Source: Gluconacetobacter diazotrophicus PA1 5 (GTDB lineage Bacteria; Pseudomonadota; Alphaproteobacteria; Acetobacterales; Acetobacteraceae). From it: a stretch of DNA of 64,000 bases. Numbering within the stretch: the stretch's first letter is position 1; each line of letters opens with the position of its first letter. The notes under the pieces were generated by a model. The model searched no databases. It saw nothing but the letters and a program-made list of their open reading frames with translations, and was not told where the DNA came from. The stretch lies in contig NC_010125.1 in the NCBI RefSeq assembly GCF_000067045.1, forward strand, positions 1,850,001-1,914,000, in the 5' to 3' direction. The position numbers were made by a program, and so were the translations under genes. Below are positions 47,924 to 57,672 of the stretch, one piece after another.

Positions 47924-49927
47924 TCAGGCCGTCTGTTGGGACGCGGCAACCCCCAGGGCCTGCATGGCGCATGCGGCGATGGCTGGGGCGTCCAGGCCGG
48001 CCTGGTGGTATTGGGCGTCCTGGGTGTTGTGGTCGATGAAGCGGTCCGGCAGGGTCATGGGCCGGAAGCGGATGGTGTCCAGCAGCCCGGTGCGGGCCAG
48101 GTGGTGCATGACATAGGCGCCGAAACCGCCCTCGGCGCCGTCCTCGATGGTCAGCAGCACGGCGTGGTTGCGGGCCAGGTTCTCGATCAGCGCGGTATCC
48201 AGCGGCTTGGCGAAGCGGGCGTCGGCGACGGTGGGGGCCAGCCCCTGGGCGGCCAGCATGTCGGCGGCCTTCAGCACCTCGGCCAGGCGGGTGCCCAGCG
48301 ACAGGATGGCGATACCGCCGGTCTCGCGCCCCGACTGGCGGCCCATCTCGCGGATGATGCGGCCGCGGCCGATCTCCAGGATCTCGCCGGCCTCGGGCAG
48401 CGCCAGGCCCAGCCCGTTGCCGCGCGGGTAGCGCAGGGCGATCGGCCCGGCATCGAAGGCGCAGGCGGTCGCCGTCATGTGCAGCAGTTCCAGCTCGTCG
48501 CTGGGGGCCATGATGGTCATGCCCGGCAGGCAGCCCAGATAGTTGATGTCGAACGCCCCGGCATGGGTGGCGCCGTCGGCGCCGACCAGCCCGGCGCGGT
48601 CGATGGCGAAGCGCACCGGCAGGTTCTGCAGCACCACGTCATGCATCACCTGGTCGTAGGCGCGCTGCAGGAAGGTGGAATAGATGGCGCAGAACGGCCG
48701 CAGCCCCTCGGTCGCCATGCCGGCGGCGAACGTCACCGCATGCTGTTCGGCGATGCCGACGTCGAAGAAGCGGTCGGGGCAGGCGCGGGCGAAGGCGTCC
48801 AGCCCGGTGCCCGAGGGCATGGCGGCGGTGACGGCGACGATGGTGTCGTCCTGCTTCGCCCGGCGCACCAGCTCGCGGCTGAACACCGAGGTATAGCTGG
48901 GCGGTCCCGGCGGGGCCTTCTTCTGCTCGCCGGTCACCACGTTGAACTTGGCCACCGCGTGGTACTTGTCACCCGCCGATTCGGCCGGGCGGTAGCCGCG
49001 TCCCTTCTCGGTGAGGATGTGCAGCAGGATCGGGCCCTTGTCGTCGGCGTCGCGCAGGTTGCGCAGGATCGGCACCAGCTGGTTCAGGTCGTGGCCGTCG
49101 ACCGGGCCGACGTAGTAGAAGCCCAGCTCCTCGAACAGGGTGCCGCCGGTGATCATGCCGCGGGCATATTCATCGGCCTTCTTGGCGGTGCGCTCCAGCC
49201 GCTCGGGCAGGCGGCGGGCCACCTTGCCGGCCAGGTCGCGCAGGCCGAGGAACTGGCGCGAGGACATCAGCCGCGACAGGTAGTTGGACATGGCGCCGAC
49301 CGGGGGCGCGATCGACATCTCGTTGTCGTTCAGCACCACGATCAGCCGCCCGGCGCCGGGACCGGCGACCGAGGCGTTGTTCATCGCCTCGTAGGCCATG
49401 CCGGCGGAAATCGAGCCGTCACCGATGACGGCGACGACGTTGCGCTCGCGATAGGCGGGGTCGTGCTCGGCGCGCAGGTGGTGCGCCACCGCCATGCCCA
49501 GCCCGGCGGAGATCGAGGTCGAGGAATGGGCGGCGCCGAACGGGTCGTATTCGCTCTCGCACCGGCGGGTGAAGCCCGACAGGCCGCCGGGCTGGCGCAG
49601 GGTGCGGATGCGCTCGCGCCGTCCGGTCAGGATCTTGTGCGGATAGGCCTGGTGGCCGACATCCCAGATCACCCGGTCGGCCGGGGTGTCGAACACCGCG
49701 TGCAGCGCCACCGTCAGCTCCACCACGCCCAGCGACGCGCCCAGGTGCCCGCCGGTGGTGGATACCGCGTCCACCGTCTCGGCCCGCAATTCCTCGGCCA
49801 GCTGCTTCAGCTGCTCCACCGACAGGTTCCGCAGGTCCTCGGGATACGCCACCCGGTCCAGCAGCGGAAAGCGGCCACGCGTCGGAACCGAGCCCCCCGG
49901 CTGTGCGCCTGTGTTCTGTTCGGACAT
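47924..49927 (-). CDS. dxs: 1-deoxy-D-xylulose-5-phosphate synthase
   Basis: Thiamine diphosphate enzyme that joins pyruvate and glyceraldehyde-3-phosphate at the entry of the MEP isoprenoid pathway. Of 667 residues, [34 protein letters not shown] (catalytic His), [19 protein letters not shown] (ThDP/Mg motif GDGS) and the transketolase-type [19 protein letters not shown] are all present. It follows ispA by 5 bp, so both isoprenoid genes are co-expressed. Confidence 0.96.
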   Translation of the reverse strand: MSEQNTGAQPGGSVPTRGRFPLLDRVAYPEDLRNLSVEQLKQLAEELRAETVDAVSTTGGHLGASLGVVELTVALHAVFDTPADRVIWDVGHQAYPHKILTGRRERIRTLRQPGGLSGFTRRCESEYDPFGAAHSSTSISAGLGMAVAHHLRAEHDPAYRERNVVAVIGDGSISAGMAYEAMNNASVAGPGAGRLIVVLNDNEMSIAPPVGAMSNYLSRLMSSRQFLGLRDLAGKVARRLPERLERTAKKADEYARGMITGGTLFEELGFYYVGPVDGHDLNQLVPILRNLRDADDKGPILLHILTEKGRGYRPAESAGDKYHAVAKFNVVTGEQKKAPPGPPSYTSVFSRELVRRAKQDDTIVAVTAAMPSGTGLDAFARACPDRFFDVGIAEQHAVTFAAGMATEGLRPFCAIYSTFLQRAYDQVMHDVVLQNLPVRFAIDRAGLVGADGATHAGAFDINYLGCLPGMTIMAPSDELELLHMTATACAFDAGPIALRYPRGNGLGLALPEAGEILEIGRGRIIREMGRQSGRETGGIAILSLGTRLAEVLKAADMLAAQGLAPTVADARFAKPLDTALIENLARNHAVLLTIEDGAEGGFGAYVMHHLARTGLLDTIRFRPMTLPDRFIDHNTQDAQYHQAGLDAPAIAACAMQALGVAASQQTA

Positions 49928-49932
49928 GATAC

Positions 49933-50868
49933 TCAGCTCCTGCGATCGACCACGTACTGGACGAGATTCCGGAGCCTGTCGGCTTCGGCACCGAAAACAT
50001 CAAGATGCGATTCGGCCTGTTCGGCCACACGCCGCGCCTCGCGCGCGGCGCCGTCGACGCCCAGCAGGGCGACATAGGTGGATTTGCCCGCGGCCTGGTC
50101 CTTGCCGGCGGTCTTGCCCAGTTCCTCGGCGCTGGCCGTGGCGTCCAGCACGTCGTCGGCGATCTGGAAGGCGGCGCCCAGGTCGCGCCCATAGGCCGCG
50201 ATGCGCGCGCGCGCCGGCAGGTCCGCGTCGCCCAGGATCGCCCCGGCTTCCGCCGCGTAGCGGATCAGGCAGCCGGTCTTCAGCGCGTGCAGGCGCTCGA
50301 CCTCGGGCAGCGAAAGGGCGCGGCCCTCGCCATCCATGTCGATCATCTGGCCGCCGACCATGCCGGCGGCGCCCGACGCGGCGGCCAGCGCCGCGACCAG
50401 GCCGATGCGGATGGTGGCGCTGGGGTGGGTCGCGGTGTCCGTCAGGATCTCGAAGGCCATGGTCTGCAGGGCATCACCGGCCAGGATGGCGGTGGCCTCG
50501 TCGAATTTCCTGTGCGTCGAAGGCTGGCCGCGGCGCAGGTCGTCATTATCCATCGCCGGCAGGTCGTCATGCACCAGTGAATAGGCATGCAGCATCTCGA
50601 CCGATGCGGCGACCCGATAGGCCCGGGCGGGCTCCACGCCGAACAGGCTTGCGACCTCCGCCGTCAGGTAGCCGCGCAGCCGCTTGCCGCCGCCCAGCGT
50701 CGCATAGCGCATCGCGTCCACCACCCGGCCTTCGGCGCCCGGCACCGGCGGAAGAAGGCTGTCGATCGCGGCCTCGATGGCCGTCGCCCTGTTCGACAGG
50801 GAGGACCGCAGCAGGCTGGCGCGATCCGCGGAGTTCTCCATGTGGGCTGTCGCAGTTGTCTGGCTCAT
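49933..50868 (-). CDS. ispA: Farnesyl diphosphate synthase (IspA type)
   Basis: Short-chain trans-prenyl synthase making farnesyl diphosphate, the primer for the polyprenyl synthase at 9081 and for hopanoids. It has [10 protein letters not shown], the first Asp-rich motif [22 protein letters not shown] (with the two-residue insert typical of bacterial FPP synthases), [23 protein letters not shown] and the second motif [13 protein letters not shown]. The ATG at 50868 gives 311 residues and starts 7 bp after the xseB stop. Confidence 0.95.
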   Translation of the reverse strand: MSQTTATAHMENSADRASLLRSSLSNRATAIEAAIDSLLPPVPGAEGRVVDAMRYATLGGGKRLRGYLTAEVASLFGVEPARAYRVAASVEMLHAYSLVHDDLPAMDNDDLRRGQPSTHRKFDEATAILAGDALQTMAFEILTDTATHPSATIRIGLVAALAAASGAAGMVGGQMIDMDGEGRALSLPEVERLHALKTGCLIRYAAEAGAILGDADLPARARIAAYGRDLGAAFQIADDVLDATASAEELGKTAGKDQAAGKSTYVALLGVDGAAREARRVAEQAESHLDVFGAEADRLRNLVQYVVDRRS

Positions 50869-50875
50869 CGGCGCA

Positions 50876-51106
50876 TCAATCCATAGATTTCGTCTCCAGC
50901 GCGCCATCGGCGCGCTGGATAATCGCCTGAACGCGGGCGTCGGCCTCGTTCAGCTTGGTGTCGCAATATCGTCTCAGGGCCGCACCCCGCTCATAGGACG
51001 CGATGGCGTCCTGAAGCCGCAACTGCCCGCCTTCCAACTGACGCACGATCTCTTCCAACTGGGCGAGGGCGTCTTCGAAGGAGAGCTGGGACAGGTCTTC
51101 CGTCAT
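50876..51106 (-). CDS. xseB: Exodeoxyribonuclease VII small subunit
   Basis: 76-residue small subunit of exonuclease VII. LSFEDALAQLEEIVRQLEGGQLRLQDAIASYERGAALRRYCDTKLNEADARV is the complete conserved domain. It heads the xseB-ispA-dxs run found in many proteobacteria. The ATG at 51106 gives the family start; the open frame upstream has no similarity. The large subunit gene xseA is not in the window. Confidence 0.94.
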   Translation of the reverse strand: MTEDLSQLSFEDALAQLEEIVRQLEGGQLRLQDAIASYERGAALRRYCDTKLNEADARVQAIIQRADGALETKSMD

Positions 51107-51246
51107 GGGTGCGATACTTCCATCATGAGGCGGAGGAATTACTCCCTGCCGGGCGCTTCTGCCAAGGGCGTAGGGGATATGACATGAATTTGTGCAGCTT
51201 GTGGCATTTGGGCCACGTCTTTGGAACGAATGCGAAAATAAGCCGT

Positions 51247-51504
51247 CTAACTGCCGGGATCGGTGGCCGGTGCCTGCTCGGGACGGCGGCGGATGACGAA
51301 GGAAAGCACGCCCGCATCCTCGCCGAACGCGATCAGCGCATGGCCGGTCTCGCGGCAAAAAGCCTGGAAATCCGCCACACTGGCGCGGTCGGTGGCCACC
51401 ACGCGCAGCCGGTCGCCGGGCCGCATGCCGCGCAGGGCCCGGTTGGCCTTCAGTACGGGAAGGGGGCAGCTCAGCCCTTTGACGTCGAGCACGGTCTCGC
51501 TCAT
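51247..51504 (-). CDS. TusA/SirA-family sulfur carrier protein
   Basis: 85-residue protein with the family motif LDVKGLSCPLPVLKANRAL, in which the Cys of CPxP carries persulfide sulfur. RPGDRLRVVATDRASVADFQAFCRETGHAL is the rest of the two-layer fold. Members pass sulfur for tRNA thiolation, molybdenum cofactor or sulfur oxidation; which applies is not clear. It is 140 bp upstream of xseB on the same strand and divergent from the sugar kinase. Confidence 0.9.
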   Translation of the reverse strand: MSETVLDVKGLSCPLPVLKANRALRGMRPGDRLRVVATDRASVADFQAFCRETGHALIAFGEDAGVLSFVIRRRPEQAPATDPGS

Positions 51505-51638
51505 GACATGGAATCTCCGGAGGCAAGGGCGCCGGGGGAGGGTGGAAACGCCCGCTTACCGGCTGTCTTTACGACATGGACCGACACACCATAAAAGAAT
51601 CAGCCTCCATAGAAAATATCACGGATTACGGGATGGAC

Positions 51639-52556
51639 ATGACCGACTATCGGATCGGGATCGATTTCGGCGGGACCAAGATCGAGATTGCAGCTCTGGC
51701 CCGTAAGGACGGGCAGGAACTCGTCCGGCGGCGCATCGTCAACCCGGGCTATTATGACGGCGCGATCACCGCCATCCGCGACCTCGTCGCGGGCGTGGAC
51801 ACGGAACTGGGCGGCCAGGGGACCGTCGGGATCGGCATTCCGGGTTCGATCAGCCCAGACACCGGCGTCATCAAGAACGCCAACGCGACGTGGCTGAACA
51901 ACCAGCCGTTCGGCCGCGACCTGACCGCCGCCGTGGGGCGCGAGGTCCGGGTCGAGAACGACGCCAACTGCTTCGCCCTGTCCGAGGCCGTGGACGGCGC
52001 GGGCGCGGGATTCGGCGTGGTCCTTGGCGTGATCATCGGCACCGGCATGGGTGCCGGCATCATCGTGAACGGCAAGCTGCTGATCGGCGCCCATCACATT
52101 GCCGGGGAATGGGGACACGTGCCGCTGCCCTGGCCGCGAATCGAGGAAATGCCGCTGCCCAAATGCTTCTGCGGCAACGAGGGCTGCCTGGAACGCTATC
52201 TGAGCGGGTCGGCCCTGGCCCAGGACTGGAAGGGACCGGGCAACCGCAGCACCGCCGGGATCGAAAGCGCGGCCGAGGACGGGGACCAGACGGCGATCGG
52301 GGCGCTGGACCGCTATATGGACCGCATGGCGCGGGCCTGCGCCATGGCGATCAACTTCCTCGACCCCGACGTCATCGTGCTGGGGGGCGGCGTATCCAAC
52401 CTGCAATCGATCTATGACCGCGTGCCGCTGCTGATGCCGCGCTACGTCATCACGCCGCGCTGCAATACGCCGATCGTGCGCAACCGCCACGGCGACAGCT
52501 CCGGCGTGCGAGGCGCGGCCTGGCTATGGTCGGGAGACGAGGGTGTCGGCCCGTAA
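51639..52556 (+). CDS. ROK-family sugar kinase
   Basis: 305-residue sugar kinase of the ROK family. RIGIDFGGTKIEIAAL is the phosphate-1 ATP motif, VENDANCFALSEAVDGAG contains the catalytic Asp, GVIIGTGMGAGIIVNGKLL the phosphate-2 loop, HIAGEWGH the ROK signature, and CFCGNEGCLERYLSG the zinc-binding cysteines. The ExGH motif suggests a hexokinase-type substrate such as fructose/mannose (Mak) or N-acetylglucosamine; I cannot choose. ATGs at 51576, 51633 and 51639 are in frame; the last has GGGA six bases upstream. Confidence 0.9.
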   Translation: MTDYRIGIDFGGTKIEIAALARKDGQELVRRRIVNPGYYDGAITAIRDLVAGVDTELGGQGTVGIGIPGSISPDTGVIKNANATWLNNQPFGRDLTAAVGREVRVENDANCFALSEAVDGAGAGFGVVLGVIIGTGMGAGIIVNGKLLIGAHHIAGEWGHVPLPWPRIEEMPLPKCFCGNEGCLERYLSGSALAQDWKGPGNRSTAGIESAAEDGDQTAIGALDRYMDRMARACAMAINFLDPDVIVLGGGVSNLQSIYDRVPLLMPRYVITPRCNTPIVRNRHGDSSGVRGAAWLWSGDEGVGP

Positions 52557-52567
52557 ACGCGCCCTGG

Positions 52568-52651
52568 TGGCGATCCGACGCGGATTTGCTGCGCTCCGGT
52601 GCTCACGGCCCATCAGGCCGCTCCGCTCCGGTGCTCGCAGACCCACGCCGG
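52568..52651. repeat. Second copy of the 84-bp repeat core
   Basis: Aligning 52568-52651 with 34897-34980 without gaps gives 72 identical positions of 84 by my count. Shared blocks include TGGCGATCCGACGCG, CTGCGCTCCG, TGCTCACGGCCC and AGGCCGCTCCGCT. This copy begins 11 bp after a stop codon and lies in a convergent intergenic region, like the first, but lacks the 21-bp terminal inverted repeats. Confidence 0.8.
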
Positions 52652-52696
52652 ACCAACACCGGGGTGTAATCTGAGGCGCGCCTGGGCGTGCCGGGG

Positions 52697-53491
52697 CTAG
52701 GGTGCCTCCACGTCGTCCTGGCTGATCCGCTCGGGGCGGAAGCCGGTGGCGACCACGTAGAGTTCACTTGATTCCTTCCGGCTGGCCGGGGGCTTGGCGT
52801 GGCGGACGGTGGCGAAGGCCTGTTTCATCGGGGCGAGCATCTGCTTCTCCGACCCGCCCTGGAAGACCTTGGCGACGAACCCGCCGCCGGGGGCCAGGAC
52901 CTTCACCGCGAAATCCAGCGCCAGTTCCGCCAGCCCGATGATGCGCAGATGGTCGGTCGGGGCGTGGCCGGTCGTGTTGGGCGCCATGTCCGACAGGACC
53001 AGGTCGGCCGGACCGCCCAGCAGGTCGATCAGCCGGGCCGGCATGTCGGGGTCGTTGAAATCGCCCTCAATGATCGTGGCGCCGGCCACCGGATCGACCG
53101 GCAGCAGATCGACGCCGACCACATAAGCCGCGCCGCGCTTCACCGCGACCTGGGTCCAGCCGCCGGGGGCGGCGCCCAGGTCGATCACGCGCATGCCGGG
53201 GCGGATCAGGTGGAACCGGTCGTCCAGTTCGATCAGCTTGAACGCGGCGCGGGACCGCCAGCCCTGCTTGCGGGCCGCCTGCACATACGGATCGTTCAAC
53301 TGGCGGTTGAGCCACCGCTGCTGCGCGGTCGTGCGGCCGCGTGCCGTGCGCAGCGAAACGGCCTGGTTGCGGGTCGATTGCGCGGCACCGGAATCCGCCT
53401 GGGCGCTGGCGCCGCCAGGGGTCGTGCTGCTGGTCAGTGCCTTGCCGGGAACCCGCTTCTTGCCGCCACCGGCGGGGGGGCGACGCTTCAT
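52697..53491 (-). CDS. rlmE: 23S rRNA (uridine2552-2'-O)-methyltransferase
   Basis: FtsJ/RrmJ-type methyltransferase for U2552 of 23S rRNA. WRSRAAFKLIELDDRF gives the first Lys of the K-D-K-E tetrad, VIDLGAAPGGWTQVAV the SAM site, LVLSDMAPNTTGH the Asp, FVAKVFQGG the second Lys and ESSELYVVATGF the Glu. Of 264 residues the first 55 are a basic, low-complexity extension. Its ATG overlaps the gppA stop (ATGA), so the two genes are coupled. Confidence 0.94.
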   Translation of the reverse strand: MKRRPPAGGGKKRVPGKALTSSTTPGGASAQADSGAAQSTRNQAVSLRTARGRTTAQQRWLNRQLNDPYVQAARKQGWRSRAAFKLIELDDRFHLIRPGMRVIDLGAAPGGWTQVAVKRGAAYVVGVDLLPVDPVAGATIIEGDFNDPDMPARLIDLLGGPADLVLSDMAPNTTGHAPTDHLRIIGLAELALDFAVKVLAPGGGFVAKVFQGGSEKQMLAPMKQAFATVRHAKPPASRKESSELYVVATGFRPERISQDDVEAP

Positions 53492-54621
53492 GGATGCGAC
53501 ACGCCCACCGAGGATAGCGAGGACGGGGCGAAGGGAAGGGAGGAAGGCAGCGAGGGAAGAGCCATCGCGGTCGAATCGTGCATCATGCGCAGCAGCATAC
53601 CATCGCGCAGGCCGCGGTCCGCCACGACGATATCGGATACCGGCCAGATTTTATGAATCGCCTCAAAGATCGCGCATCCGGGCAGGACATAGGCCGCCCG
53701 GTCCGGACCGACGCAAGGATGCTGGCGCAGGCCCATGGGCCCCATGGCGGCCAGGGTCCGGATGGCCCCCAGGGCCGGGCCGGATTGCAGGATGGTGCCG
53801 TCCACCGCCGTGCGGCTGTAGCGGGTCAGCGACAGGGCGATGCTGGCCAGCGTGGTGACGGTGCCGCTGGTCCCCATCAGGCTGACATTGCCCCGGCTGA
53901 TTTCACGCCCGATGCAATGCACGCGTTCGAACGCGTGCAACTGGCGCGTGACCAGGTCGACCATCCGCTGGTAGCCGTCCTCGGAAAAGGCGGCGTCGCC
54001 GAACTGTTCGGCCAGCGTAATCACGCCGGCGGGCAGGCTGAGATAGCCGTTCAGGTCCTGCCGGCGCGATCGGTGGTCCGTGCGGACCCAGGCGATTTCG
54101 GTCGAGCCACCGCCGATATCGAACAGCATGGCGCGGGTGCGGGCAGGCGACAGCCGGTCGTCATGCAGCAGCGCCCCGCAGCTTTCCATCACCAGTTCGG
54201 CTTCCTCGCGCGGCGAGATGACGGTGATGTCCAGCCCGGTTTCCCGGCGCGCACGGGCGATGAACGCGGCGCCGTTACCCGCGCGGCGGCAGGCCTCGGT
54301 CGCCACGGCGCGATAGCGGCGCAGCCGGCGGCGGCCCATCCGCGCGGCGCAGATGCGCAGGGCCTCGATCGTGCGGTCCATGGCATCGCCGCTGAGTTGC
54401 CCGGTGCTTTGCAGGCCCTCGCCCAGGCGGACGACGCGGTTGAAGCTGTCGACGACGCGAAACCCGCCCTCGTGGGGGGCGGCAATCATCAGCCGGCAAT
54501 TGTTGGTTCCGAGGTCGATGGCGCCGTACATGCCGGGCACGCCCTGATTCGCCTTGTACCCCGTGGCATGGGGGAGTCGTGGTCCCTCCTGGCCATCGCG
54601 CCAGGACATAGTGTTGTCCAT
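53488..54621 (-). CDS. gppA: Ppx/GppA family phosphatase
   Basis: Exopolyphosphatase/guanosine pentaphosphatase family member, linking phosphate storage and the stringent response. YGAIDLGTNNCRLMIAA is the first ASKHA phosphate loop, VATEACRRAGNG follows, EEAELVMESCGALL has the catalytic acid and LFDIGGGSTEIAWV is the second loop. GTSGTVTTLASIAL is also conserved. The ATG at 54621 with AAAGGA upstream gives 377 residues. As it lacks the C-terminal HD-type domain it is the short form. It is coupled to rlmE. Confidence 0.9.
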   Translation of the reverse strand: MDNTMSWRDGQEGPRLPHATGYKANQGVPGMYGAIDLGTNNCRLMIAAPHEGGFRVVDSFNRVVRLGEGLQSTGQLSGDAMDRTIEALRICAARMGRRRLRRYRAVATEACRRAGNGAAFIARARRETGLDITVISPREEAELVMESCGALLHDDRLSPARTRAMLFDIGGGSTEIAWVRTDHRSRRQDLNGYLSLPAGVITLAEQFGDAAFSEDGYQRMVDLVTRQLHAFERVHCIGREISRGNVSLMGTSGTVTTLASIALSLTRYSRTAVDGTILQSGPALGAIRTLAAMGPMGLRQHPCVGPDRAAYVLPGCAIFEAIHKIWPVSDIVVADRGLRDGMLLRMMHDSTAMALPSLPSSLPFAPSSLSSVGVSHP

Positions 54622-54788
54622 CGGACGGTCCTTTGCCGCTGAATAGGCATATAGTGGGTTCTCAGCCGCGTGCAGGGCAAGACAAATATGCCCGAGGAGA
54701 CAAAGTTCGGCATAAAGGCGCTTGTCATGCCTCACAGCCGATGCTATCAGCCCCTCACCGCACGGCACCATGTCCGAACAGGTCATGT

Positions 54789-54862
54789 TGGGGGATAGTT
54801 TAGCGGTAGAACTACCGGCTCTGACCCGGTCAGCCCTGGTTCGAATCCAGGTCCCCCAGCCA
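54789..54862 (+). tRNA. tRNA-Gln (anticodon CUG)
   Basis: A full cloverleaf: acceptor TGGGGGA (54789-54795) pairs with TCCCCCA (54852-54858), D-arm GTT/AAC, anticodon stem ACCGG/CCGGT with loop CTCTGAC giving anticodon CTG, T-arm CCTGG-TTCGAAT-CCAGG, discriminator G and encoded CCA (54860-54862). It reads CAG codons. Confidence 0.95.
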
Positions 54863-55005
54863 AATTTTTCCTGATAATCCAGTTCAGCGCGATGGCGACA
54901 CCGGAAACGGTGTCTTGGATTTTATCGGGGCGCATGGTCATGACCATGCCACCGGATTCCTTTTTCAGATGGTCGAGACCTCAGCCCCGACGCGATCCGC
55001 GTGGC

Positions 55006-56814
55006 TTACGGGGTCGCGGCCTGTGTTGCCGCCGTGGATGCATCGGCGATGGTCAGCCGGTTGCGGCCGGTCCGTTTGGCGACATACAGGGCCTGGTCGG
55101 CGCGGGACATCAGGGCGTTGCGGTCTTCCCCCGCCTCGCGGCAGGCAATGCCCGCGCTGATCGTGACCTGCAACCGCACCCCGGTCGGCAGGTCGATCGA
55201 TTCCGCCGATACCGCGCGCACCACCCGGCGGATCAGGCTGATCGCCCGGTCGCGGCTTTCGCTCGTGATCAGGACCGCGAATTCCTCGCCGCCGATCCGT
55301 GCGACCATGTCGGTGTCCCGCAGGGTCGCACGCACCACCGTGGCGACGCGGCGCAGGACGATGTCTCCGATGGGGTGGCCGTACTTGTCGTTGATCGACT
55401 TGAAATGGTCCAGGTCCAGCATCGCCGCCGCGACCACCGAGGATGCCGCAGCCATCTGCCCGTCCAGCACCTGAAAGAAGGCGCGTCGATTGGGCAGGCC
55501 GGTCAGTTCGTCGGTGTTGGCGGCCTGTTCATAGGCGGCGGCGATCTGGCGATTGTGCGCGTCCAGCGTCAACTGGTCCGTCACGTCGCGGATCAGGCCG
55601 CCAAACCCTTCGCCCTCGCCCAGCCGGTGGGCCAGGATTTCGACATGCCGGACGGTTCCGTCGCGGCGATAGATGCTGACGACCTGGCGCAGGTCGTCGC
55701 GGCTGCCGGACTGCAATTCGGCCTGCGCCTGGGCCAGGGCGGCGCGGTCCTCGATCACGACGGCGTCCAGCATGGGCTGACCCAGCCGCTTGTCCACCGA
55801 AATGCCGGACATCTGTTCATAGGCCGGGTTGAGATAGCTCCAGCATCCCGCGTCGTCGACGCGGAACAGTACGTCGCCGACCCGGTCGGCCAGATGATGG
55901 AAATCCTGCAGCCGCTGCTGGGCCAGCGATGCCTTCTGGTCGCGCTGGGTCAGCACGGCGCCCAGGGGCAACGCACAGAAGAAGATCGTCGCCAGGTCGA
56001 GCTGGAAGACATAGACCTTCAGTGCGGCCGGCCCGTGGAGCATGGTAACGGCCCCCGCGCCGGTAAACATGAAGAAACTGCCGATCATGGTAATGATGGC
56101 GACCGACATCGCGGCCCCCTTGGCGTAGAGATGGAAGGTCGCCAGCAACAGGGGTGGCAGCAGCAGGAACTGCAGCGGAAAGCGCGACTGCCCGAATACG
56201 ACCACCGACATGCAGGCCACCAGGACCATCAGGCCCAGTACCGTCAATCGCCGGGGGGCGTTGCGCCGGATTTCACGCCCTTCGCCGTCGGGCATGAGGG
56301 CCAGCAGCATGGGAACCGTGATCAGCAGGCCGGGCAGGTGCGCCATCATCCAGATGGCGCTTCCCCCCAGCCAGTCGCGCCCTTCGCCAAGGAACAGCGC
56401 CCCTCCGGCAATGACCGACGAGCATGCGACGGACACGAAGATCGCGATCGCAAACCGGAACGCCCAGTCGACCTGTTCGAAGAAGCCCGACACCGGACTG
56501 ATCCGGTGGACCAGGACGGCCGCCATCATGACCTCGACCGTGTTCGCCACGCTGAAACCGACGCTGGTGGTCCATCCCCGGCCATCCAGCAGATTGACCA
56601 GGCTGGACAGCACAAACAGCAGCGGGGGATAGATCCGGTGGTCGAAGGCGGGCATGCGCAGGATGGCCATGACCAGGATCGCATTGGCCGGCCAGATCAT
56701 CGAGACGCTTCCGCCGTGACGGGTCCAGGTGACGCTGGCGAGCGCGCAGATACTCCAGATGACGCAGAACAGCAGGGTCGATAGTGTGTTCCTGATAAAA
56801 AAGACGCCCGTCAT
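55006..56814 (-). CDS. Diguanylate cyclase with MASE1 and PAS domains
   Basis: 602-residue membrane signalling protein that makes cyclic di-GMP. The N-terminal half is a MASE1 sensor with about eight helices (GGSVSMIWPANAILVMAILRMPAFDHRIYPPLLFV). A PAS domain follows (about residues 310-430, DRVGDVLFRVDDAGCWSYLNPAYEQMSG). The GGDEF domain (about 440-590) starts TDELTGLPNRRAFFQVL and has the active motif GGEEF in VARIGGEEFAVLI, so it should be catalytically competent. I see no RxxD inhibitory site four to five residues before GGEEF. No EAL domain is attached. Confidence 0.94.
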   Translation of the reverse strand: MTGVFFIRNTLSTLLFCVIWSICALASVTWTRHGGSVSMIWPANAILVMAILRMPAFDHRIYPPLLFVLSSLVNLLDGRGWTTSVGFSVANTVEVMMAAVLVHRISPVSGFFEQVDWAFRFAIAIFVSVACSSVIAGGALFLGEGRDWLGGSAIWMMAHLPGLLITVPMLLALMPDGEGREIRRNAPRRLTVLGLMVLVACMSVVVFGQSRFPLQFLLLPPLLLATFHLYAKGAAMSVAIITMIGSFFMFTGAGAVTMLHGPAALKVYVFQLDLATIFFCALPLGAVLTQRDQKASLAQQRLQDFHHLADRVGDVLFRVDDAGCWSYLNPAYEQMSGISVDKRLGQPMLDAVVIEDRAALAQAQAELQSGSRDDLRQVVSIYRRDGTVRHVEILAHRLGEGEGFGGLIRDVTDQLTLDAHNRQIAAAYEQAANTDELTGLPNRRAFFQVLDGQMAAASSVVAAAMLDLDHFKSINDKYGHPIGDIVLRRVATVVRATLRDTDMVARIGGEEFAVLITSESRDRAISLIRRVVRAVSAESIDLPTGVRLQVTISAGIACREAGEDRNALMSRADQALYVAKRTGRNRLTIADASTAATQAATP

Positions 56815-56876
56815 CTTTCACGACCCGATCATGCTTCCTTTCGTAATATCACCAAAACCATTTCCGAAAAATGAGG

Positions 56877-56899
56877 GACAGGATCGGAAATATCCTGTC
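56877..56899. promoter_or_regulatory. Perfect inverted repeat upstream of the cyclase gene
   Basis: GACAGGAT (56877-56884) and ATCCTGTC (56892-56899) are perfect inverted copies with a 7-bp centre. It lies between the UrcA-family gene and the cyclase start, both read leftward. It could be an operator for the cyclase or a weak terminator for the gene at 57012; a short T-rich run (ATTTTTC) follows about six bases further on the minus strand. Confidence 0.35.
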
Positions 56900-57011
56900 G
56901 AGACGCGACCCGGGTATACTCGTTACGCGCATCGCTCGTCCGGCTGCGGGGGCATGCGCAACCGGACGACGGGCATCACGCCATGACGGACGGGTCACCC
57001 CGATCGCGGGC

Positions 57012-57458
57012 CTATTGCGGCAGCCCGTAACGGGCCACGGCGCGGTCCAGCGTCACGGCATTCACGTCCTTGACCGCCCGCATGACGGCGTCGCGCCGGC
57101 AGTCCGATCGCTCGATGGCACGGCGCATCTCCTCGGCGATCGCATTGTTGTCGCCACAGGCCTCCAGCGCCGCGCGGTCCAGGCGGGTAACCAGGTGCCG
57201 CGCGCGCCACAGCGTCTCCACGTCCGCCCGATGGAAGAAGACCGGCACGCGGCGGATTTCCCCCTCGACCGTGACGCGTTCGGCGTTCGCCGCGTTGTCC
57301 TGGGCTCTGGTCCCATGCGGCAGGGCGAGGGGCAGTACCCCCATCAGAAGAGACAGGCCGATCCCCACACCCCTGCGATGCGGGCGCTGCGTGGCGGGCG
57401 TGCCAATGGTGCCGCATTCCTTGCGTGTCGCCCCGGCCATCCATGCTGGAATTGTCAT
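57012..57458 (-). CDS. UrcA-family exported protein
   Basis: 148-residue protein with an N-terminal signal or anchor (GVGIGLSLLMGVLPLALPHGTRA). The rest, with a conserved pair of cysteines (EACGDNNAIAEEMRRAIERSDCRRDAVMRAVKDVN) after VTRLDRAALEAC, matches the UrcA family of short periplasmic proteins from alphaproteobacteria and Xanthomonads. The function is not known. It lies upstream of the cyclase on the same strand, about 200 bp away. Confidence 0.75.
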   Translation of the reverse strand: MTIPAWMAGATRKECGTIGTPATQRPHRRGVGIGLSLLMGVLPLALPHGTRAQDNAANAERVTVEGEIRRVPVFFHRADVETLWRARHLVTRLDRAALEACGDNNAIAEEMRRAIERSDCRRDAVMRAVKDVNAVTLDRAVARYGLPQ

Positions 57459-57672
57459 GACTCACATCCTACAGGCCTTGCCTGGAATTCCGTCCAAAGC
57501 ATCGAACCGCCGGAAAGGTCCGGCGAACCCGCCCCGAACCCCGAGTCAATGGGTATTCCCCTGGAAGAGAACCAGATCGTCCGTCGCCGGGCCATGGCCG
57601 GCGACCCGCAGGACGTGCATGGCGGCGGGGAATGGCGGCCGGTGCCGTGGCCCCATCGCGCCGGGACAATCC

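Noticed and set aside
45702-48116. An 804-codon plus-strand frame opposite rlmN and tlyA
   Set aside because: Antisense to two well-identified genes; composition typical of a shadow frame.
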